A stretch of DNA of 64,000 nucleotides, from the NCBI GenBank assembly GCA_002708315.1, contig PANC01000029.1:1-64000 (forward strand), read 5' to 3'. Of this stretch, positions 30,309 through 39,040 are shown piece by piece. Positions within the stretch are counted from its first letter, which is position 1; every line of letters starts with the position of its first letter. A program made the translations under genes and the position numbers. Under the pieces are notes generated by a model, which did not search any database, was not told the origin of the DNA, and worked only from the letters and a program-made list of their open reading frames with translations. Origin of the DNA: Lentimicrobiaceae bacterium (lineage in GTDB: Bacteria; Bacteroidota; Bacteroidia; Bacteroidales; F082).

Positions 30309-31067
30309 ATGAAATACTTAACCTTTTTATTAATTATAATCCCAGCATTATGCTTTTCTCAGGGTAATTCAATTCAAACATCAACTGGAAACTCACTTAG
30401 CAATATTGATTTCGTAACAGCTGCAATACAAGCTGAACTAAGTCCTGATGATGTACTAAAGGAATTGAAGGCTGGTAATGATAGATACAAAGCAGGTGTT
30501 CCGGCTGATTTCAATCAAAGAAAAGCCTCGAAAATTGCAAGCATTGATGGGCAATTTCCTTACGCTATGATTATAAATTGTATTGATTCAAGGAGTGTAC
30601 CAGAAATCGTATTCAATCAACCAGTAGGTGCTATGTTTGTGTCGCGAACTGCAGCGCCTGTTGTGGGGCCTGTTACGATTGGTGGCATGGAATTCGCATC
30701 AGTTCATAGTGGTACAAAATTGATTCTGGTTATGGGACATAGTCAGTGTGGTGCCATCATTGGTGCATGTGCTGGTGTTGATACACCTTCAAATTTGGAT
30801 CATCTACTTCAGAAGATACAGCCCGCGGTAAAGCAAACAGCTATGGATAGGAATGATCCTTTAGATTGTAATGATCATCAAGTTATTGACCAAATCGCTA
30901 GAGCGAATGTTCTTAACCAAATGGAAGCTATTTATGATCAAAGCCCAGCATTAAGCGATTTAGCTGCCCAAGGTAGTATCAGAATTGTTGGAGCTATGCA
31001 CAACATAAATACTGGCGACGTAAACTTTTTTGATAAAAATGGAATGCCCCTTAACCTAAATGATTAG
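30309..31067 (+). CDS. Exported beta-class carbonic anhydrase
   Basis: Interconverts CO2 and bicarbonate. Beta-class zinc ligands are visible: Cys91 in NCIDSR with the Asp93/Arg95 dyad, His144 in MGHSQCG and Cys147. A signal peptide (MKYLTFLLIIIPALCFSQG) indicates export to the periplasm, which is less usual than a cytosolic beta-carbonic anhydrase. At 252 residues, with about 50 residues before the catalytic domain, it is normal for exported members. It precedes slyD-like by 150 bases with an apparent separate promoter. Confidence 0.92.
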   Translation: MKYLTFLLIIIPALCFSQGNSIQTSTGNSLSNIDFVTAAIQAELSPDDVLKELKAGNDRYKAGVPADFNQRKASKIASIDGQFPYAMIINCIDSRSVPEIVFNQPVGAMFVSRTAAPVVGPVTIGGMEFASVHSGTKLILVMGHSQCGAIIGACAGVDTPSNLDHLLQKIQPAVKQTAMDRNDPLDCNDHQVIDQIARANVLNQMEAIYDQSPALSDLAAQGSIRIVGAMHNINTGDVNFFDKNGMPLNLND

Positions 31068-31168
31068 GTATATTTATAATCAACTCTATTAAGGCAATCT
31101 GGTGGACAACATTAAATATGATTATCAAAAAACGTTATTTAAATAGATTCTAGATTAAAAGTTATTAC

Positions 31169-31176
31169 TATTTTTG
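31169..31176 (+). promoter_or_regulatory. Possible -7 box of the SlyD-like gene
   Basis: TATTTTTG matches TAnnTTTG, 41 bases before the ATG at 31218. No strong -33 partner. Confidence 0.38.
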
Positions 31177-31217
31177 CTGATTGAATAAACAAGAAGCATC
31201 ATTTAAAATACATAATA

Positions 31218-31961
31218 ATGAAGATATCAACAAATACAGCTGCGCAGGTGTCTTATAAGATACTTACAAATGATAATACTGGCGAACTAATTGAATTTGC
31301 TGACAACAAAAACCCACGTTTGCTGATATTCGGAAATAACACTCTAATTCCAGGTTTTGAAACCCATATGGCAGGCTTGCAGTCTGGTCAGGAATTCGAA
31401 TTTTCATTAACTCCAGAAGAGAGTTTTGGCAATTATCGCAATGAACTATTGGTTGATGTTCCAAAATCAGCCTTTACCGTCGATGGTGTTTTAAAAGAAG
31501 ATTTATTGTACCTCGGAAATGAAATTTCCATGTTGGACAATAACGGTAATGTTGTTGCAGGTAAGGTAGTTGAATTAAATACTGACAACGTTAAGATGGA
31601 TTTCAATCATAAACTTGCTGGAAGCGGATTGTATGTTTCAGGTACCGTTCATAATGTAAGAATGGTAACGGAACAGGATATTGCTCCTTCTGGTGGATGT
31701 GGTTCTGGTTGTGGTTGTGCAAGTAATCAAAAGGCTGAAGAACCGGTTTCTCAAGAAGCTGCAGGTTGTGGGCCTGGATGTGGTTGTGCAAGTAATCAAA
31801 AGGCTGAAGAACCTGTTCGTCAAGAAGCTGCAGGATGTGGGCCTGGTTGTGGTTGTGCTGCTCCTTCTTCTGAAGAAAAGGTTTATGAGGATGATTGTCC
31901 AAGCTGTGGTAATCCTCCGGATTTAAGAGGTAAAGGTCATGGCGATTGTGGTTGTGGCTAA
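31218..31961 (+). CDS. SlyD-like FKBP-type peptidyl-prolyl isomerase with cysteine-rich repeated tail
   Basis: Residues 1-155 form a SlyD-type FKBP domain with inserted chaperone flap: VSYKILTNDNTGELIEF, IPGFETHMAGLQSGQEFEF, SLTPEESFGNY and the VSGTVHNVRMVT end. SlyD proteins catalyse prolyl isomerisation, act as chaperones and deliver nickel. In E. coli the tail is histidine-rich; here the last 90 residues are cysteine-rich, with 13 cysteines in three GCGxGCGCA blocks, a CPSC pair and a terminal CGCG. Two blocks are separated by a nearly identical 23-residue unit. There is no signal peptide, so it is cytosolic. The tail probably binds a thiophilic metal or zinc; that is inference. Followed by a strong terminator. 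Confidence 0.88.
   Translation: MKISTNTAAQVSYKILTNDNTGELIEFADNKNPRLLIFGNNTLIPGFETHMAGLQSGQEFEFSLTPEESFGNYRNELLVDVPKSAFTVDGVLKEDLLYLGNEISMLDNNGNVVAGKVVELNTDNVKMDFNHKLAGSGLYVSGTVHNVRMVTEQDIAPSGGCGSGCGCASNQKAEEPVSQEAAGCGPGCGCASNQKAEEPVRQEAAGCGPGCGCAAPSSEEKVYEDDCPSCGNPPDLRGKGHGDCGCG
31710..31847 (+). repeat. Two tandem 69-bp coding repeats in the SlyD-like tail
   Basis: Units 31710-31778 and 31779-31847 each encode 23 residues (CGCASNQKAEEPV.QEAAGCGPG) and differ by only a few bases, with a partial third unit after them. The near identity suggests recent in-frame duplication, so copy number may vary between strains. Confidence 0.9.
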
Positions 31962-31995
31962 TAGCATCCAATACAATTATAGTTTTACAAAATAG

Positions 31996-32034
31996 ATAGC
32001 AGTATAATCAATGTGGTTATGCTGCTATTTTTTT
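31996..32034 (+). terminator. Rho-independent terminator of the SlyD-like gene
   Basis: A 12-bp stem (atagcag-tataa / ttat-g-ctgctat, one G-T pair) with a 9-base loop, followed by seven T residues, 34 bases after the stop codon. Confidence 0.85.
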
Positions 32035-32163
32035 ATAAAAAGACATTTTTATAATGTAGAATAAAAATCATAATCAAGTTTTAATTTTAAATCTTCTTTG
32101 TTTTTCAAATAATGCATCAGTGACAGAATAGGCCTTGGTATAACTTCAGTCGGTCTATTTCAT

Positions 32164-32171
32164 TACATTTG
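32164..32171 (+). promoter_or_regulatory. Possible -7 box of the receiver-PPDK gene
   Basis: TACATTTG matches TAnnTTTG, 16 bases before the ATG at 32188, predicting a leader of about 10 bases. No -33 element at normal spacing. Confidence 0.38.
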
Positions 32172-32187
32172 CAGCAAAATATAATTA

Positions 32188-35160
32188 ATGTTTTCATCCA
32201 AAGCAGAGATATTAAATCAGGATTTTTATTTCAACGAAACCTCCTTCATCCACTTGATGAGAAGAAGGATATATCAGGTGTTATTAATCTCCAGTGTTTA
32301 TGATGCTTTTATGCTTGAAGAGGATGGAAGAATAGATGAACAAATATTTCATGAATATACATCATTGAACCTCAGGTATCCGCCTCAATTCCTAAAAGCT
32401 ACCAATGAGGAAGAAGCTCTTAAAATATTAGAGAGTGAAAGTATAGACCTTGTAATATCAATGCTAAGTGCAGAGAAGGTATCTACATTCGAGTTAACAG
32501 ATTATATTAAGAATGAATATCCGGATGTGCCAATCGTAATGTTAACACCATTTTCTCGAGAAGTTACACTTAAACTTGAAAAACTTGAGCTTAGGTCTGT
32601 TGATTATGTATTTAGTTGGCTGGGGAATGCAGATATTCTTCTTGCAATCATAAAGCTAATTGAAGATAATATGAATGTTGACAATGATGTTGACGAAGTA
32701 GGAGTTCAAGCAATATTACTTGTGGAAGATAATATCAGGTTTTATTCATCTTATTTACCAATAATGTATAAGATTATCTTCCAACAATCTAAATCATTTG
32801 TAAATGAAGGTCTTAATGAGCATCAACGAATGATGAGAATGCGTGGAAGACCCAAGATTCTTTTGGCAACTAATTATGAGGATGCGTTTAGTATCTATAT
32901 AAAGTATAAGAAGAACCTATTGGGTGTTATTTCTGATATAAGCTACATGAGAAATGGAGTTATTGATAAAAATGCAGGTTTTGCTCTTTGTACTCATATT
33001 AAATTAGATAATCCATATACACCACTGCTTTTACAATCTTCGGATAAGAAAAATAATGCCAGAGCCAAGGAACTTAGAGTTGGTTTCTTAGATAAAAATT
33101 CCAAGACTCTAACTTTAGACCTAAGAGAATTTATCAAAGAATATTTTGCATTTGGTGATTTTGTTTTTAAAGATCCCACTCTAGGGATTGAGGTTGCAAG
33201 GGCAAAAGATTTGAAGGATCTTCAGGATAAGATTTATGATATTCCTTCCAACTCGCTGCGGTATCACATTCAAAGGAACCATTTCTCAAAATGGTTAAGG
33301 GCAAGAGCACTTTTCCCCTTGGCTGAGTTGTTTAGATCATTCAAATCGGATGACTTTAAAGATTTATACGAGATACGCTACTTCATCCATAATGCCATCT
33401 CTCAATTTCGTATTTCCAAGGCAAGAGGTGTTATTTCCCAGTTTAATAGAGAAACTTTTGATAAGTATTTTAGTATTACGAGGCTAGGACAAGGATCCAT
33501 AGGAGGAAAAGCCAGAGGCCTAGCATTCCTTGACACCCTCATAAAAAGAAATAATTTCTATACTTACTCTGATAAAATTGAGATAGCAATTCCCAAAACT
33601 GTCGTAATTGGAACTGATATTTTTGATGAGTTTATGGATATAAATAATATGTATTCAATAGCATTATCAGATAACTATAGTGATCAGGAGATTTTAGATA
33701 GATTCATGGAATCCAAGCTACCTGAGACTGCCCTTGGAGATATATATAAAATTGCAAGTTCCATAGAAAGCCCATTAGCCATAAGGTCAAGCTCTCTTCT
33801 GGAAGATAGCCAATATCAGCCTTTTGCTGGCATTTACAACACATATATGATACCTTTTAGGAAGGATGATCCTGAACGTATGTTTTCCATGATGCGGTCG
33901 GCAATCAAAGCTGTTTATGCATCGGCTTATTATGCCGATAGCAAAGCCTATATGCAGGCAACTAAAAATGTTATCGATGAGGAAAAAATGGCCATTGTTA
34001 TTCAAGAAGTTGTAGGAAGTACTTATGGAGATAAATTTTACCCAACTATATCAGGAGTGGGACGGTCAATAGATTATTATCCATTGGAGCCTGGAGTGCC
34101 CGAGGATGGAACAGTTAGCCTTGCCTTTGGACTTGGAAAATATATTGTTGATGGTGGACTATCACTTAGGTTTTGCCCCAGATACCCAAAAAATATTCTT
34201 CAAACTTCTACTCCCGAATTAGCACTCAGAGAAACTCAGAAATATTTTTTTGCTTTGGATGTCTCAGATCATGAGTTGGTTTTAAAGCCTAATGATGGTG
34301 AGAGTCTTAAGAAACTAAAGATAAAAGAAGCAGAGAAGGATAAATCTTTAAAGTCTGTAGCTTCAACATATATTATGCAAGATAATGTTGTTAGGGATGG
34401 CTACAACTATCAGGGTAAAAAGCTGGTAACTTTTTCTAATATTCTTAAGCATAATACGATTCCTCTTGCTGAGGTTTTGGATAGGGTACTCAGGTTAGGT
34501 GAGGAGGAAATGGGTAATCCTGTCGAAATTGAGTTTGCCATAGATTTGAAACTCAAGGAAGGTGAAAAGGCTAGTTTGAAACTTCTTCAAATACGCCCAG
34601 TTGCCTCTAAGGATGAAAGTGTAAATATTACGGATAAAGAACTGGAGAAGTCAGATTCGTTAATAGTTTCAAGATCTGCATTGGGGAATGGTATAATTGA
34701 TAACATTAATGATATTGTTTATGTACGAACTCAAAATTTTGATGCATCAAAAACAAATGAAATTGTAGATTATATAGAGTCCTTAAATAATAGTTTTATA
34801 GAAAGAGAAGAAAATTATATTTTGGTAGGCCCAGGGAGATGGGGTAGTAGTGACCCGTGGCTTGGGATATCAGTAAACTGGTCTCAAATCTCTGCCGCAA
34901 GACTTATTGTTGAGTCGGGCTTAGAAGATTATCGAATTGACCCCAGCCAGGGGACACATTTTTTTCAGAATCTCACTTCATTCAGAATAGGATATTTTAC
35001 CGTAAATCCATTTATCAATGACGGAATTTATGACATTGACTTTTTGGATAAACAACCAGCGGTATTTGAAAATGAATTTGTTCGCCATGTCAAATTTGAT
35101 AAAAGCCTTAAGATTATTATAGATGGCAAGAAAAATCTTGGGATGGTATTAAAGCCGTAA
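32188..35160 (+). CDS. PEP/pyruvate-binding (PPDK N-terminal) domain protein with two receiver-like domains
   Basis: A 990-residue protein. Residues about 30-155 look like a receiver domain without its key residues (Met92 where the phospho-acceptor Asp should be). Residues about 175-310 form a second receiver with all expected residues: acidic pair Glu180/Asp181, Asp250, Ser284/Ser285 and Lys303. After a linker, residues about 430-830 match the ATP-binding N-terminal domain of pyruvate phosphate dikinase/PEP synthase: GQGSIGGKARGLAFLD, LAIRSSSLLEDSQYQPFAGIYNT and the later ILQIRPV-like KLLQIRPVAS. The phosphohistidine swivel and PEP-binding domains are absent, so it is not a complete dikinase. 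The family is known in Bacteroidota, but its reaction is not known to me. Confidence 0.82.
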   Translation: MFSSKAEILNQDFYFNETSFIHLMRRRIYQVLLISSVYDAFMLEEDGRIDEQIFHEYTSLNLRYPPQFLKATNEEEALKILESESIDLVISMLSAEKVSTFELTDYIKNEYPDVPIVMLTPFSREVTLKLEKLELRSVDYVFSWLGNADILLAIIKLIEDNMNVDNDVDEVGVQAILLVEDNIRFYSSYLPIMYKIIFQQSKSFVNEGLNEHQRMMRMRGRPKILLATNYEDAFSIYIKYKKNLLGVISDISYMRNGVIDKNAGFALCTHIKLDNPYTPLLLQSSDKKNNARAKELRVGFLDKNSKTLTLDLREFIKEYFAFGDFVFKDPTLGIEVARAKDLKDLQDKIYDIPSNSLRYHIQRNHFSKWLRARALFPLAELFRSFKSDDFKDLYEIRYFIHNAISQFRISKARGVISQFNRETFDKYFSITRLGQGSIGGKARGLAFLDTLIKRNNFYTYSDKIEIAIPKTVVIGTDIFDEFMDINNMYSIALSDNYSDQEILDRFMESKLPETALGDIYKIASSIESPLAIRSSSLLEDSQYQPFAGIYNTYMIPFRKDDPERMFSMMRSAIKAVYASAYYADSKAYMQATKNVIDEEKMAIVIQEVVGSTYGDKFYPTISGVGRSIDYYPLEPGVPEDGTVSLAFGLGKYIVDGGLSLRFCPRYPKNILQTSTPELALRETQKYFFALDVSDHELVLKPNDGESLKKLKIKEAEKDKSLKSVASTYIMQDNVVRDGYNYQGKKLVTFSNILKHNTIPLAEVLDRVLRLGEEEMGNPVEIEFAIDLKLKEGEKASLKLLQIRPVASKDESVNITDKELEKSDSLIVSRSALGNGIIDNINDIVYVRTQNFDASKTNEIVDYIESLNNSFIEREENYILVGPGRWGSSDPWLGISVNWSQISAARLIVESGLEDYRIDPSQGTHFFQNLTSFRIGYFTVNPFINDGIYDIDFLDKQPAVFENEFVRHVKFDKSLKIIIDGKKNLGMVLKP

Positions 35161-35161
35161 A

Positions 35162-36223
35162 TTAAACTAATATGCTGGAGTCCCTGAGCAAATTAGCTGT
35201 CATGCATGAATGTATAGGCAGAATACCTATCAACGAACCAACTTTAATTCTATTAATAAGCTCCTCGGAAACTTTTACAATGCCATGTTCCTGGGATAAT
35301 GATTTCAGGTATGATACACCGTCTAGATGATTCCACTTAAAATTATCCAATTCAACAACATATCCATATGATATTTTATTGTTGTCATCCCTCATAAACT
35401 CCTTTGATAAATGTACTCCACCACCATAGATTATGATTTCGTTTCTTCTCTTATGTATTGCAACAACAGGACAGGCAACAGCAACGGCTATATCTTCCAT
35501 TTTGCATGACCCTAGTAGATATTGCATTATATCATAATAAACAAAATTACCAGGTCTGTACTCGTCAAAACTAGTTAGATTATCACTTATGCTGCATGAT
35601 GGAGTGTCTCCATAAGATGTAATAATACCTGGAAAACTATGAATATATTTATTTTTAATTCTAGATAATATTTTCTTGCTATTATCCATAATCGATAATA
35701 TTTCTTTGGTGTTTTTTGCACTGTAAGTATGACCCGCATGAGCTAAGAACCCTTTAAAATAAATCATTTTTGAATTTTCAATCTCATCAATAATTCTAGA
35801 AATATCTATGTCTTCTATGATCAGGCCAGTTCTGTTGTATCCCGTATCAATTTTTATGAATACTCCAACTTTATTTTTTAAGTTTTTTTTAATGTAAACA
35901 ATAGTATCAATGGATTCAACTAGTAGATTAAGTGATATTTTTTTACTCAAATTATTTATATCATCAATCTCCAAAATATTAACTGGAAAGGCTATTGTAA
36001 TATCATTCCAGTCTTTTGCAAAATACTTTGCCATTGATACTGATGATACAGTTATTTTTTTAACTCCAAGAGTTTTAAAAATATTACTAATATCCTTGGA
36101 TTGATGTGTTTTAAAATGAGGCCTTAAATATTTTACGTCTTCCAATTTGGAAATCATATTTTGGATGTTACGCTTTACTTTTAAGCTATCAATTATTAGA
36201 CTTGGCTTTTTTATGCTTATCAT
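35162..36223 (-). CDS. D-serine dehydratase / D-threonine aldolase-like PLP enzyme
   Basis: A fold-type III (alanine-racemase-like) PLP enzyme of 353 residues. The PLP lysine is Lys38 in RPHFKTHQS, followed by FIKIDTGYNRTG and FLAHAGHTY. The C-terminal His338-x-Cys340 (PIHSCMTANL) matches the zinc ligands of eukaryotic-type D-serine dehydratase and D-threonine aldolase. It would cleave or deaminate a D-beta-hydroxy amino acid; substrate not resolved. Its ATG overlaps the stop of the upstream beta-helix gene by one base (TAATG), so the two are translationally coupled, an odd pairing of a cytosolic enzyme with a secreted protein. Confidence 0.83.
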   Translation of the reverse strand: MISIKKPSLIIDSLKVKRNIQNMISKLEDVKYLRPHFKTHQSKDISNIFKTLGVKKITVSSVSMAKYFAKDWNDITIAFPVNILEIDDINNLSKKISLNLLVESIDTIVYIKKNLKNKVGVFIKIDTGYNRTGLIIEDIDISRIIDEIENSKMIYFKGFLAHAGHTYSAKNTKEILSIMDNSKKILSRIKNKYIHSFPGIITSYGDTPSCSISDNLTSFDEYRPGNFVYYDIMQYLLGSCKMEDIAVAVACPVVAIHKRRNEIIIYGGGVHLSKEFMRDDNNKISYGYVVELDNFKWNHLDGVSYLKSLSQEHGIVKVSEELINRIKVGSLIGILPIHSCMTANLLRDSSILV

Positions 36224-38019
36224 TATCGTGAAATGATTAATTTTTCGATTTCTACAAAACCTTTACTTTGAACGGCCAAAATGTAATAGCCATTTATTAA
36301 GTTTTCTGTGGGAATTGTTATAATATTTTTATGATTCTGTTGATTACTTGCTTCCAATACAATATCACCTACTAGATTTATTATTTGGATTAGAGTAGGT
36401 CCTTTTACCTCAGAAAATGAAATGTTTATTTCTGATGATGCTGGATTAGGCCATATATTTATTTCATTTTGTTCATGTACCATATTACTAATGCTTAAAA
36501 TAGAACTATCAGGACAAACTGTAAAAACATCTCCATTATCAAATCTAATTTCTGCTGGTATTGTTCCGGTACCCAATTCTATTGGTATCCCAACAGAAGG
36601 CCATTCCAGAGAATCCCTCCAGAAGTATGGCATATCTGAGAGATAATAACTCTCATCAGGCAGATCAATAGTACCTGCCGGAATAATTTCTCCTAATATG
36701 TTGTTTCCAAATTCAAAATTATTCGTACCTGACAGACTATACAGTCCGTGTAAAAATTCTGTATTTGTAACCTCATTTCCAACAAAATTTTGACTATTTG
36801 TTTCAATGAGGTCGCTTGTTGTCATTATAATGCCGTATAGTTCAGCACGATTTCTAAATAAAGTATTAAATGGTCCAGAAGGACCCCAATAATGATCAAT
36901 AATTATATTCTGTACTATATTGCCTTCCCATAAATTTGAAAATGCATAGTGACCATGGAATGAAATATCACCTGAAGCATCTGGAATAGGTTCTGAGCGA
37001 TGCGGTTCAATGGAATAATTATAAGAGAAAATATTTCCATTGGAACCTGTTTTTATCATCATTGCATGTCTTAGGTACCTGAATATATTATTAGTAATCA
37101 GACATTCACTGGTGTGTTTACTCAATGCAACTCCATAACCACGCATACCTTTACCATCATATTTAAACGCATGATGAAAATAATTTCCATCAATTAATAT
37201 ATTTAAGCTTGAATATACAGATATGTGAGCACCAACACTAGTATCACTTTCAACACCTCGTACAAAACAATTTTCGGCCATACTCATATATATGTTTGCA
37301 CCAGACCCTTCTGTAGGTTCATCCATTCTATGTATTTTAAGGCATTGAATTCCTGAGCTATGCCTTGTGACTATAGGCCTAATCTCGGGGTTTAAATCTG
37401 CAGAATAATCAATCCTAAGTGGACTTTCAAGAAGTAGGTTATCATCATAAATGTCTTTGATTCTGGTTATTTGTCCTACCGAATAATCAGCCCATGCTAT
37501 AGGCACCACGTCCCAGTCTCCATTCTTCTGTCTAATTTCAACAGCATCTCCAATATTAAATCTAGATACATCTTGCACTGTAATTAGGTTATTACCCATA
37601 TCAAGTCCGCCGGTTATGTCATTAAAATCAGAAGACTGAGACTTGCTCAATATTATGCAGTTTGCCGCTTCTCCATTGAGGTTAAAAAGTAGTGTTGTCT
37701 CATTAGAATTTTTGCCTTTTAAAACACAACTATCTGGTAAATACAATGGTTTTGTGATAAGGTATATTCCTGGTGGGAAATAAATACATCCGTTTGATCC
37801 ATTTAAGCTATTTATTGCATTCTCAATTGCACTGTAGTCATCTGTAAAGCCATCACCTAATGCTCCAAAGTCCTTAACATCTCTATTATTGCTGGGCTTA
37901 GTAATTGCCATATTATCAATTACGCCTTCCCAGTTCACCCTCCTGTTATCAGGTATTACCTGACTCAGTGAACTTAAAAAAGAAAATACCAGAGCAAATA
38001 CAAATAATAAATACTTCAT
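36223..38019 (-). CDS. Secreted right-handed beta-helix protein (pectate-lyase superfamily) with T9SS sorting domain
   Basis: The signal peptide (MKYLLFVFALVFSFLSSLSQ) is followed by DVKDFGALGDGFTDD, the opening of the pectate lyase 3/polygalacturonase-like beta-helix family, and a series of parallel-beta coils with recurring N/G/I patterns (GNYFHHAFKYDG, NNIFRYLRHAM). The C-terminus (INIWPNPASSEINISF to KLIISR) is a type A T9SS sorting domain. It is expected on the cell surface or outside, acting on or binding polysaccharide; catalytic residues cannot be assigned, so lyase activity is not proven. 598 residues. Divergent from the GldN-like gene, and overlapping the D-serine-dehydratase-like gene by one base. 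Confidence 0.86.
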   Translation of the reverse strand: MKYLLFVFALVFSFLSSLSQVIPDNRRVNWEGVIDNMAITKPSNNRDVKDFGALGDGFTDDYSAIENAINSLNGSNGCIYFPPGIYLITKPLYLPDSCVLKGKNSNETTLLFNLNGEAANCIILSKSQSSDFNDITGGLDMGNNLITVQDVSRFNIGDAVEIRQKNGDWDVVPIAWADYSVGQITRIKDIYDDNLLLESPLRIDYSADLNPEIRPIVTRHSSGIQCLKIHRMDEPTEGSGANIYMSMAENCFVRGVESDTSVGAHISVYSSLNILIDGNYFHHAFKYDGKGMRGYGVALSKHTSECLITNNIFRYLRHAMMIKTGSNGNIFSYNYSIEPHRSEPIPDASGDISFHGHYAFSNLWEGNIVQNIIIDHYWGPSGPFNTLFRNRAELYGIIMTTSDLIETNSQNFVGNEVTNTEFLHGLYSLSGTNNFEFGNNILGEIIPAGTIDLPDESYYLSDMPYFWRDSLEWPSVGIPIELGTGTIPAEIRFDNGDVFTVCPDSSILSISNMVHEQNEINIWPNPASSEINISFSEVKGPTLIQIINLVGDIVLEASNQQNHKNIITIPTENLINGYYILAVQSKGFVEIEKLIISR

Positions 38020-38057
38020 TTAGTGGTTTATAATACACATTAAAAGTAGTATTTTTT

Positions 38058-38065
38058 TACTTTTG
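38058..38065 (+). promoter_or_regulatory. Possible -7 box of the GldN-like gene
   Basis: TACTTTTG matches TAnnTTTG, 18 bases before the ATG at 38084. No clear -33 element. Confidence 0.38.
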
Positions 38066-38083
38066 GAATAAACTAAGTAAATC

Positions 38084-38635
38084 ATGAAAATATACACCTT
38101 CATACTATTTGTAATCCTGATAATTGGATTTATCAGCTGTCAAAATGAAGAATTAAATGTAGTCACTAAAAAAATCCAATATGATGTTAACATTAAGAGT
38201 CCAAGCCCGGATTATGATTGGTGGATACAAAATCTGGTTGGACCTGAAAGAGAAAGGTTGATAGATTTGATAGTGGATGGAGCAATATCTGGTAAATGGC
38301 AAGCGTACGATTATTTTAACGATTCAATATCGGTTCTAGAGGTGCGAACAATATTTTCGGATACACTTGTGGCAACAATTATGAATGATTTTCCACCCTA
38401 CGATTTATATGATACAGTAATTATTAGTACCATATCAAAAAGCGATATTGAAAGAATTAGATTTCTTGAGGAATGGTACATAAATAGTGATAACCTTTAT
38501 TTTTACAAGAAAATATTAGGTATTGCACCAATAGCAAAAAGATTAGATTTTAATGGTATAGAACGATGGCAGCCATTATTTTGGATATATGTGGACGAAA
38601 GTTTTATTAAGGATTTATCAAATAATAACCAGTAA
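38084..38635 (+). CDS. GldN/PorN-like lipoprotein
   Basis: A lipoprotein signal with lipobox FISC (cysteine about residue 20), then a region that reads like the GldN/PorN family: LIVDGAISGKWQAYDYFND, a short spacer, then SDIERIRFLEEWYIN, KILGIAPIA and PLFWIYVDE, which match the order of GldN motifs (KExW.F, RI.GI.P, PLFWIYxPE). GldN/PorN forms the periplasmic ring of the T9SS with the lipoprotein GldK/PorK. Here the protein is only 183 residues, is itself a lipoprotein, and is not next to gldKLM. I infer a GldN relative with a separate job, possibly tied to T9SS cargo such as the divergent beta-helix protein. Alternative: an unrelated Bacteroidota lipoprotein with a chance resemblance. Confidence 0.65.
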   Translation: MKIYTFILFVILIIGFISCQNEELNVVTKKIQYDVNIKSPSPDYDWWIQNLVGPERERLIDLIVDGAISGKWQAYDYFNDSISVLEVRTIFSDTLVATIMNDFPPYDLYDTVIISTISKSDIERIRFLEEWYINSDNLYFYKKILGIAPIAKRLDFNGIERWQPLFWIYVDESFIKDLSNNNQ

Positions 38636-38646
38636 TAGTAATAAAC

Positions 38647-38997
38647 ATGAAAATTATTTCATTAAATAATGTTCATAAAAATAAAGTTAGTGTGGAGGGA
38701 GCAAATGGAGCATCCAAAGATGTTCCACTTTCTGTAAATGATGGAGCACCAATATATTCATATCGTATTTTTACAATTTAAGATGGTGGCAATACTTCAT
38801 GCCACCATCATAATTATGAACATATGAATTATATAATAGAAGGTGAAGGGTATTTAATCTATGAATCTGGTGAAAAACTACCATTAAAAAAGGGCGATTT
38901 TGCCTTGGTTAATCCCAATGAAAAATATCAATATCGAAATGCATCCAGTGAAAATGAGTTTATTATGATATGCGGTGTGCCAAAGGAATTTGAATAG
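38647..38997 (+). pseudogene. Cupin-domain protein interrupted by an in-frame stop
   Basis: Reading from the ATG at 38647, 44 codons lead to TAA (38779-38781); the same frame then continues for 71 codons to TAG at 38995. The two parts form one cupin: YSYRIFTI-stop-DGGNTSCHHHNYEHMNYIIEGEG, then the second box with KLPLKKGDFALVNPNEKYQYRN. Cupin motif 1 metal ligands (HHH...E) lie just after the stop. Related proteins have glutamate or another residue at this site, so GAA to TAA is the simplest change. The start is 11 bases after the GldN-like stop codon. The second half has no early good start (first ATG falls within cupin motif 1), so the product is probably not made. The reading frame is otherwise intact, suggesting a recent mutation or a sequence error. 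Confidence 0.8.
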
Positions 38998-39040
38998 AAA
39001 GATATTCATTAATAGTTATAATCTACACCTCAAGTATAAT

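Noticed and set aside
31603..31971. Minus-strand open frame of 122 codons
   Set aside because: It lies antisense to the cysteine-rich repeats of the SlyD-like gene; low-complexity His/Asn-rich output is the complement of the repeat, not a gene.
38779..38781. Programmed stop-codon readthrough in the cupin gene
   Set aside because: UAA is not used for selenocysteine or pyrrolysine and no stimulatory structure is evident; mutation or sequence error is simpler.
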